Shown: positions 47,183 through 51,617 of the stretch, piece by piece
How the letters are laid out: every line of letters begins with the position of its first letter
Numbering within the stretch: the stretch's first letter is position 1
Source of the DNA: Parcubacteria group bacterium CG1_02_58_44
Lineage (GTDB): Bacteria; Patescibacteriota; Patescibacteriia; SG8-24
DNA length: 51,617 nt
Assembly: GCA_001872545.1 (NCBI GenBank)
Contig: MNWN01000018.1
Location: 1-51,617 of the forward strand
Direction: 5' to 3'
Made by a program: the position numbers and the translations under genes
The notes under the pieces: model-generated
What the model was told of the DNA's origin: nothing
Databases searched by the model: none
What the model saw: only the letters and a program-made list of their open reading frames with translations

Positions 47183-48658
47183 ATGCCGAACGACAACGTG
47201 GTCCTTCGCTTCGACGGCGTGACCTATAAGTATGGAGAGAGCAAGACGATCCTCGATGAGGTCGACCTTTCGGTACGCAACGGCTCGAAGTTTGCGCTCA
47301 TGGGACAGAACGGCGCCGGCAAAACTACACTCTTCAGCCTGATTCTCGGCGAGCTCAAGCCTAAAGAAGGGAAGATTTTCCTGACGCCCGAGGATGCGAC
47401 TGTCGGCATCGCCAAGCAGGTGATACCGCAGGAGTGCATGGACCTTAGCGTCCGCGAATGGTTCGCCGGGACGTTCGCCGAAGTGCCTTACAACCTGGAC
47501 AAACAGATCGCCGACGTTCTTGAGGCGGTGAATTTCAGGACCGATCTCGACAAGAAACTGAGTGAGCATTCCGGCGGACAGCAGGCGCGTCTGCTGCTCT
47601 CATACGCTCTCATACAGAGTCCTGACATCCTGCTTCTCGACGAGCCGACCAATAACCTGGATCAGGAGGGCATCGAACATCTGACAGGTTTCCTGATGAT
47701 GTACGAGAAGACGGCTATCGTGATTTCGCATGACGCCGAGTTCCTGAATGCTTTCACTGACGGCGTGCTCTATCTTGATGTGTTCAATCATAAGATCGAA
47801 CAGTATCGCGGCAACTACCTGAACGTGGTCGAAGAGATCGAGGGGCGTATCGAGCGCGAACGCATGCTTAACGCGCGCGCCGAGGCCGAGATCAAGCGCA
47901 AGATGGCACAATCCGGCAAGTTCGCGCATAAGGGCGGCAAGCTGCGCAGCGTGGCCAAGACCATGCGGGAGCGCGCGGACGAGATGCGCGAGTCTATGGT
48001 CGAGGTTCGGCGCGAGGACAAGACCATCCGCGAGTTCGAGATACCGTCACAGGAGTTTGATTTCGAGTTTAACGGGAAGATCTTGGAGTTGAGCAGGATT
48101 GGCGCGATCAGGGATGGTCAGTATGTGACCAAAGAAGTCGACGTAGTGCTGCGTCGCGGCTCGCATGTCCTTTTGGCTGGACCGAACGGCATCGGCAAGA
48201 GCACACTGCTCCGGCGGATTTTCAACCGGACGGCGGAGGGCGCGGTTCTCGGCCGCGACGTACGTATGGGCTACTACTCTCAGGATTTTTCGACACTCAA
48301 CTTCGGCCGCACGGCCTATGACACGCTGCTCGAAGTCATGAGGGAGCAGGACGAGCAGGTGCTGCGTTCGACTGCTGCGGGATTCCTGCTGGACGGCAAG
48401 GCGCTGGCGAGCGAGGTTGGTGGGCTGTCCGAGGGACAGAAGGGACTGCTGTCGATCGCCCGTCTGGTGCTGATGGAGCCGGGTCTGCTGATACTCGACG
48501 AGCCGACCAATCACATCAACTTCCGCCACCTTCCCGTTTTGGCTCAGGCGTTCAACTCCTTTAAGGGGGCGATGATCATGGTCAGCCATATTCCTGATTT
48601 CGTAAGCCAGATTCGTATCGACGAGATTGTCGATCTAGGCAAGGGGTCTTCAAACTGA
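47183..48658 (+). CDS. ABC-F family ATPase
   Basis: The 491-residue protein has two ABC domains and no membrane part, as in translation-acting ABC-F factors. Domain 1 has GQNGAGKTT, SEHSGGQQARLLLS and LLLDEPTNNLD. Domain 2 has GPNGIGKST, GGLSEGQKGLLSIA and LLILDEPTNHIN, with Asn instead of Asp at the end of the motif. The linker (about residues 215-290) is long and charged, as expected for the P-site tRNA interaction motif. It may rescue stalled ribosomes (EttA/Uup-like) or protect from antibiotics. Its subgroup cannot be fixed by eye. Confidence 0.9.
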   Translation: MPNDNVVLRFDGVTYKYGESKTILDEVDLSVRNGSKFALMGQNGAGKTTLFSLILGELKPKEGKIFLTPEDATVGIAKQVIPQECMDLSVREWFAGTFAEVPYNLDKQIADVLEAVNFRTDLDKKLSEHSGGQQARLLLSYALIQSPDILLLDEPTNNLDQEGIEHLTGFLMMYEKTAIVISHDAEFLNAFTDGVLYLDVFNHKIEQYRGNYLNVVEEIEGRIERERMLNARAEAEIKRKMAQSGKFAHKGGKLRSVAKTMRERADEMRESMVEVRREDKTIREFEIPSQEFDFEFNGKILELSRIGAIRDGQYVTKEVDVVLRRGSHVLLAGPNGIGKSTLLRRIFNRTAEGAVLGRDVRMGYYSQDFSTLNFGRTAYDTLLEVMREQDEQVLRSTAAGFLLDGKALASEVGGLSEGQKGLLSIARLVLMEPGLLILDEPTNHINFRHLPVLAQAFNSFKGAMIMVSHIPDFVSQIRIDEIVDLGKGSSN

Positions 48659-48675
48659 CGTGACGTAAGGATCAG

Positions 48676-48702
48676 AAGGCCGTGTCCCACGCGGCCTTTT
48701 TT
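48676..48702 (+). terminator. Terminator after the ABC-F gene
   Basis: AAGGCC and GGCCTT pair around GTGTCCCACGC and are followed by further T. The hairpin covers an upstream GTG that would otherwise extend the next gene. Confidence 0.65.
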
Positions 48703-48804
48703 ATGTTGATGATGTCTTTGGATTTCTCAAAATCCGCCGCATTTGCTAGTATCGTATTAGTAATGTCGGGCCAAGTATCGTTTGATCGTAACCACAGAAG
48801 GAGT

Positions 48805-49488
48805 ATGGAAGGAAATCGGTTCGGAGGGGAGGGGTCTTTTTCACCTGAAAGCAGAGAAAGCGAAGCTACCGTTTTTCTTACACCTGAACAGATCCAGTAT
48901 TTCAAACATCTCTCGGATGAGGTCTACGTCCAGCCGTCGGAGAAACTCATCGATGCCGATTTTAATAAACTGAATCCGGAACAGCAGAAGGGGATTGAGG
49001 GTCTTGAAGAGGAGTGTAGAAATGCGCAGTTGGTGGTGCGTGGTAGCGCAGCCAAGAGTCGGCTGCAACTTTTGGGACAGGCAGTGCAACGAGCGGCGGA
49101 GTTTCTTGATTTGGATACCAAAGAAAAGATTATGTCCGCGGCGCTCGAGGTTATTCCTTACGTCGGTTTGGCTTACGCCTTTTTTGGCAAGCGGGTCGTA
49201 ATCGAGAAGGATTCGGAGACTGGACGACATGGAGTTAGCTTTGAGGATCTGTCTATGTTGGACCGGGTGATCTACCTGGCCGGAGAGGTGGTGGTCAGCG
49301 GGCATGCGTTGAGAGGCTTAATCAACTCCATCAAACGTGAAGGCTGGAGGAAGGTCGCGGTTCCGTTCGCCAAGAAGGTCGCGCAGGACGGCGGTCAGTT
49401 GCTAGTCAGGCGGGTCAAGCAGGGTGTGGAGCGTGAGTTAGGGGCTCTTCCTGGCAAGGGGGAGACTAGCGGACAAGATGAAGAATAA
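48805..49488 (+). CDS. Unknown protein with pre-toxin-TG-like segment
   Basis: The 227-residue protein has a disordered start (MEGNRFGGEGSFSPESRESE), then VFLTPEQIQYFKHL. A helical middle follows, and then VIPYVGLAYAFFGKRV...SFEDLSMLDRVIYLAGEVVV (residues about 117-165). The latter resembles the pre-toxin TG segment ('IP.vGd...a..G....g..Ls..eR...'), which precedes toxin domains in polymorphic toxins. A basic helical end follows (KREGWRKVAVPFAKKVAQDG). There is no recognisable toxin domain. ATG 48805 is chosen because the upstream GTG frame lies in a terminator and a GAAGGAG precedes this ATG closely. Confidence 0.55.
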   Translation: MEGNRFGGEGSFSPESRESEATVFLTPEQIQYFKHLSDEVYVQPSEKLIDADFNKLNPEQQKGIEGLEEECRNAQLVVRGSAAKSRLQLLGQAVQRAAEFLDLDTKEKIMSAALEVIPYVGLAYAFFGKRVVIEKDSETGRHGVSFEDLSMLDRVIYLAGEVVVSGHALRGLINSIKREGWRKVAVPFAKKVAQDGGQLLVRRVKQGVERELGALPGKGETSGQDEE

Positions 49489-49499
49489 TCTTTGGACCT

Positions 49500-49742
49500 A
49501 TGGTAGATATTGAAAAATTGGTAGCGCTTCTCAACAGCGCTGACCTACCAGAAGGCGAACGTGAAGCCTGGATCAAGTTAGTTCCACTTCTTCCGGTTGA
49601 TCAGATCGAGGAATTAATGAAGACGCTAGAGACCGAGCAGTCCCAGCTGACTGCCCTACGGCAGGACTATCTGGCCAGAGCCCAGGCCGTCATCGACGAC
49701 ATTCCTGATGGAATAACGAATCATCTGACGAACACACCATGA
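49500..49742 (+). CDS. Small helical protein coupled to DUF389 gene
   Basis: The 80-residue acidic protein is all helix with a likely coiled coil (VDQIEELMKTLETEQSQLTALRQDYL, in part, residues 33-58). Its TGA overlaps the ATG of the DUF389 gene (ATGA), so translation is coupled. It begins 11 bp after the stop of the pre-toxin-like gene. No family is recognised. A regulatory or assembly partner of the DUF389 membrane protein is possible. Confidence 0.7.
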   Translation: MVDIEKLVALLNSADLPEGEREAWIKLVPLLPVDQIEELMKTLETEQSQLTALRQDYLARAQAVIDDIPDGITNHLTNTP

Positions 49743-50452
49743 CTACCCTATTCACTAGTCTGACCGAGGCCGACAAGAGGGGAGCGGTCGAGCGTCTGAT
49801 CGCCGATAGTACTCCACGCGACGATTTTTTCCTGATGATCACCCTGTCCGTGATTATGGCGACCTTCGGGCTGTTGGTCGGTAGCGCCAGCATCATCATC
49901 GGCAGCATGCTGATCGCGCCGCTGCTGTCGCCCATACTCGGCTTTTCCATGGGCATCGTCATGGCCGACCGTCCGCTTATTTCGCGTTCCTTCTTCACTG
50001 TTTTGAAGTCGATGGCCTTCGCCCTGCCGTGCTCGGTCGTGGTGACCCTGTTTTTTTCGCGCATCGCCGGACTGGATTCCGGTCTCAATCCGGAAATCAT
50101 CTCTAGATTGAGTCCTGACGTGATCTCCGCCTTCGTTGCCTTGGTGGCCGGTCTGGCCGCATCCTATGCGCTCATCAGGCCGCAGTTGAGCGCCAGTCTG
50201 CCGGGTGTCGTCGTTTCGGTGGCGCTAATCCCGCCGCTCGCGGTCACCGGGATCGGTATCGCGCGACTTGAGTGGGCTATTATCGCCGACTCGTTCGTGT
50301 TGTTTCTGCTGAACGTCGGCCTGATCGTGTTCGCCAGTTCGGTCGTTTTTTCCTTGACTCACCTCTATACCAAGCAGTCGATCGCCGAAATGGCCATCAA
50401 GAAGGAAAATGAGCAGCTCCGGAAGGAAGTCGAGAAGGCAAAGAGGAGATAA
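49739..50452 (+). CDS. DUF389 membrane protein
   Basis: The 237-residue protein has about six membrane helices. The family hallmarks are IIIGSMLIAPLLSPILGFSM (usual form IGAMLiaPLmsPi) and ASLPGVVVSVALIPPLAVTG. The C-terminus is a charged helix (MAIKKENEQLRKEVEKAKRR). DUF389 proteins are widespread, with unknown transport role. The usual N-terminal soluble domain is absent, and the small helical protein encoded just upstream with an overlapping stop may take its place. Confidence 0.88.
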   Translation: MTTLFTSLTEADKRGAVERLIADSTPRDDFFLMITLSVIMATFGLLVGSASIIIGSMLIAPLLSPILGFSMGIVMADRPLISRSFFTVLKSMAFALPCSVVVTLFFSRIAGLDSGLNPEIISRLSPDVISAFVALVAGLAASYALIRPQLSASLPGVVVSVALIPPLAVTGIGIARLEWAIIADSFVLFLLNVGLIVFASSVVFSLTHLYTKQSIAEMAIKKENEQLRKEVEKAKRR

Positions 50453-50656
50453 TGCCGTGTCCCCGACGTGCGGATAGCGGTGGGTTGAATGAGTAAAGTC
50501 GGGAACCCCGAACTCTAGTCCGGGGAGGATGTCTTTTTTTTGTCGATAGACCACGAAATTGTCTTTGATGCGGGTGGTCATTTGAGGTAAGCTGATCTCG
50601 TCAGACGGCCGTTCGGCCGTTCCCATATCGAGGAATTATTTCTTAATCATCAGAAT

Positions 50657-51373
50657 ATGAATGAAGGCGGAAAGACAGCTCGTTTGGTTATTGAACTGGC
50701 CGTCGCAGTGGCCATCACCGTTGGAATGGCGGTACTGATCGGCCTGTCGGTCAGGCAGTATCAGAAATTGGCGCAGGTAGCGGTGACGGTTGACGGTCTG
50801 AATCTGGACGACGTCAAGGTCATGGATTCAGAAATCTCTGACGTTCAAACTAGTGGCGAAACTGCGACTGAGTTTATGGTCCACTGTTTTTCTGGCAGTG
50901 ACCTGCCGACTAGGTTTGCTGAGGTAGAGAGGCTGATTGTTGCGGAAGGATGGGCGCCGTTGACGGGGGAAAATTCCGAGGTCTGTACAAGATTTCGAGA
51001 CGACAAAAATTTTATCGTTAAAACCAATAATTTTCCGTCACCCTTGTCCGACCAGAGGTTTAGCGGTCAGTTTGAGTCGATATTGCTGGTCGATATTTCG
51101 AAGGGTGATGTGCGGGAAGTGGTACGTGAAGAATGGAACGAGCTATACGGAAGGTCCGCCTTGGGCAACATCGTAGGTTGGTCACCCCTGTCGGTCTCCT
51201 ATGAAAAATGGGAATTCACCGGGGAGGGGATTGATTTGTGCTCCGACAGCATGGCTGGAGCTCCGGTCTATTCGGTTGAATCAACTGATTTGGTCGGTGG
51301 CTTTATCGAAACAGAAAAAACATGTCGGCAGGTCGATTGCGATTCTGATGTCTTTAGCTGTTCGAGGGAATAG
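50657..51373 (+). CDS. Membrane-anchored protein of unknown function
   Basis: The 238-residue protein has one N-terminal membrane helix (LVIELAVAVAITVGMAVLIG, residues 10-29) and an outside domain with about six Cys, of which four cluster at the end (CRQVDCDSDVFSC). No family is recognised. It is likely outside the cell and disulfide-bonded. A hairpin with CCCCG/CGGGG and a T run lies in the gap before it (near 50501-50540). The terminator at 51416 follows. Confidence 0.65.
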   Translation: MNEGGKTARLVIELAVAVAITVGMAVLIGLSVRQYQKLAQVAVTVDGLNLDDVKVMDSEISDVQTSGETATEFMVHCFSGSDLPTRFAEVERLIVAEGWAPLTGENSEVCTRFRDDKNFIVKTNNFPSPLSDQRFSGQFESILLVDISKGDVREVVREEWNELYGRSALGNIVGWSPLSVSYEKWEFTGEGIDLCSDSMAGAPVYSVESTDLVGGFIETEKTCRQVDCDSDVFSCSRE

Positions 51374-51415
51374 TCATTCTTGTCACGACAGATTACAAGG
51401 GTAATTGTTGAGTTA

Positions 51416-51439
51416 GCCACCTGCGCGGTGGCTTTTTTT
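51416..51439 (+). terminator. Rho-independent terminator
   Basis: GCCACC-tgcgc-GGTGGC is followed by seven T. Confidence 0.9.
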
Positions 51440-51458
51440 GTTTTCGTGCAGCGATAAA

Positions 51459-51521
51459 ACGGGCATGCTGTCGGTACAATTTTCTCTCCGGAAAAAAGTA
51501 TGCCCAAGCCAGCATGCCCGT
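51459..51521 (+). repeat. 11-bp inverted repeat around the transposase start
   Basis: ACGGGCATGCT (51459-51469) is inverted exactly as AGCATGCCCGT (51511-51521). In RNA it would enclose the ATG at 51500 in the loop region and pair early codons with the leader. Confidence 0.6.
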
Positions 51522-51617
51522 CTTGTTCATATACCCGATTTTGGAACGTTCGTCGAGGCCGAAGAAAGTGTGCGCGATGTCGTCGAGAATGGACGCCGGG
51601 GGTTCATGTTGCCGCAG
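51500..51617 (+). CDS. Zinc-ribbon transposase, N-terminus, cut by window edge (IS1595-like)
   Basis: The frame starts at ATG 51500 (MPKPACPSCSYTRFWNV) and is still open at the window end after 39 codons. Two CxxC pairs (Cys6/9 and Cys24/27) with a WxxG/R-rich middle and a Trp soon after the second pair form the zinc-ribbon that opens IS1595/ISXO2-type transposases ('CP.C.......G..rC..C...(W/F)'). The catalytic part lies outside the window, so the family call rests on the ribbon alone. Confidence 0.55.
   Translation, partial: MPKPACPSCSYTRFWNVRRGRRKCARCRREWTPGVHVAA

Noticed and set aside
48682-48804. Upstream GTG extension of the pre-toxin-like gene
   Set aside because: The GTG lies inside a terminator hairpin and the extension has no conserved features; ATG 48805 has a Shine-Dalgarno-like sequence.
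1-51617. CRISPR array
   Set aside because: No regularly spaced direct repeats with unique spacers were found; the repeats present are palindromic extragenic elements or terminators.
1-51617. Alternative genetic code (TGA as Gly), as in some CPR
   Set aside because: TGA ends several genes at the expected place (for example the adenosyltransferase at 27072 and dnaX at 33429) and does not occur inside conserved domains.

Overview
The window looks like a chromosome segment of a Patescibacteria (CPR, Parcubacteria-like) genome with moderately high GC. The evidence is a surface-protein C-terminal domain typical of that group (gene at 2858), a small CxxC zinc-ribbon protein, a TraD/VirB4-like membrane ATPase next to a conserved unknown upstream of dnaX, many membrane-anchored unknowns, and an S-adenosylmethionine-fold protein fused to a membrane domain. 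TGA is used as a normal stop codon. Strong Shine-Dalgarno sequences are rare. Several promoters put the start site within a few bases of the ATG, so leaderless mRNAs are likely. The exact lineage cannot be fixed from this sequence alone.

Layout. 1-255 is the inward-reading 5' part of an IS5-type transposase with its terminal repeat. 264-4189 holds three exported surface proteins; the first two are paralogues built from 'FEG..DYETTL..TFPD' repeats of a kind also seen in phage tail fibres. 4281-4590 is a tandem dispersed palindromic repeat, found again at 26363-26464. 4629-11331 carries superoxide dismutase, an M23 peptidase, a membrane spermidine-synthase-like protein, a secreted beta-propeller and a SpoU methyltransferase. 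11442-14010 has small proteins, a RimK-like ligase and an ATP-cone nuclease. 14022-16967 is a leftward fur/zur-znuA-znuC-znuB operon that runs on into the ATP-cone nuclease; a 19-bp 9-1-9 dyad lies upstream of it. cca, small unknowns and a DEDD exonuclease follow.

21498-27072 is a B12-linked deoxynucleotide module. A class II ribonucleotide reductase (nrdJ) is interrupted by a 364-residue LAGLIDADG intein placed immediately before the presumed thiyl-radical cysteine. It is preceded by two NrdR-box-like dyads around its -10 element and followed by a 123-nt hairpin and by the cobalamin adenosyltransferase that would supply its cofactor. 27330-33429 holds the ATPase pair, a conserved unknown and dnaX, ending in tRNA-Gln(CTG).

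33.6-44.4 kb is accessory-looking: a Cys-rich exported protein, a GH3 glucosidase, small stress membrane proteins, a nucleotidyltransferase-kinase fusion broken by a single-base frameshift, a putative HExxH metalloprotease and a beta-helix surface protein. Four copies of a conserved 55-65 bp tail ending in a terminator follow plus-strand reading frames in this block, giving a cassette-like look. 44495-44731 is an orphan minus-strand unit that may encode a structured small RNA. 44852-51373 returns to ordinary genes: DUF6629 (frameshifted), YwbE, a cation/proton antiporter, ABC-F, a pre-toxin-like protein, DUF389 and a membrane-anchored unknown. The window ends inside a zinc-ribbon transposase.
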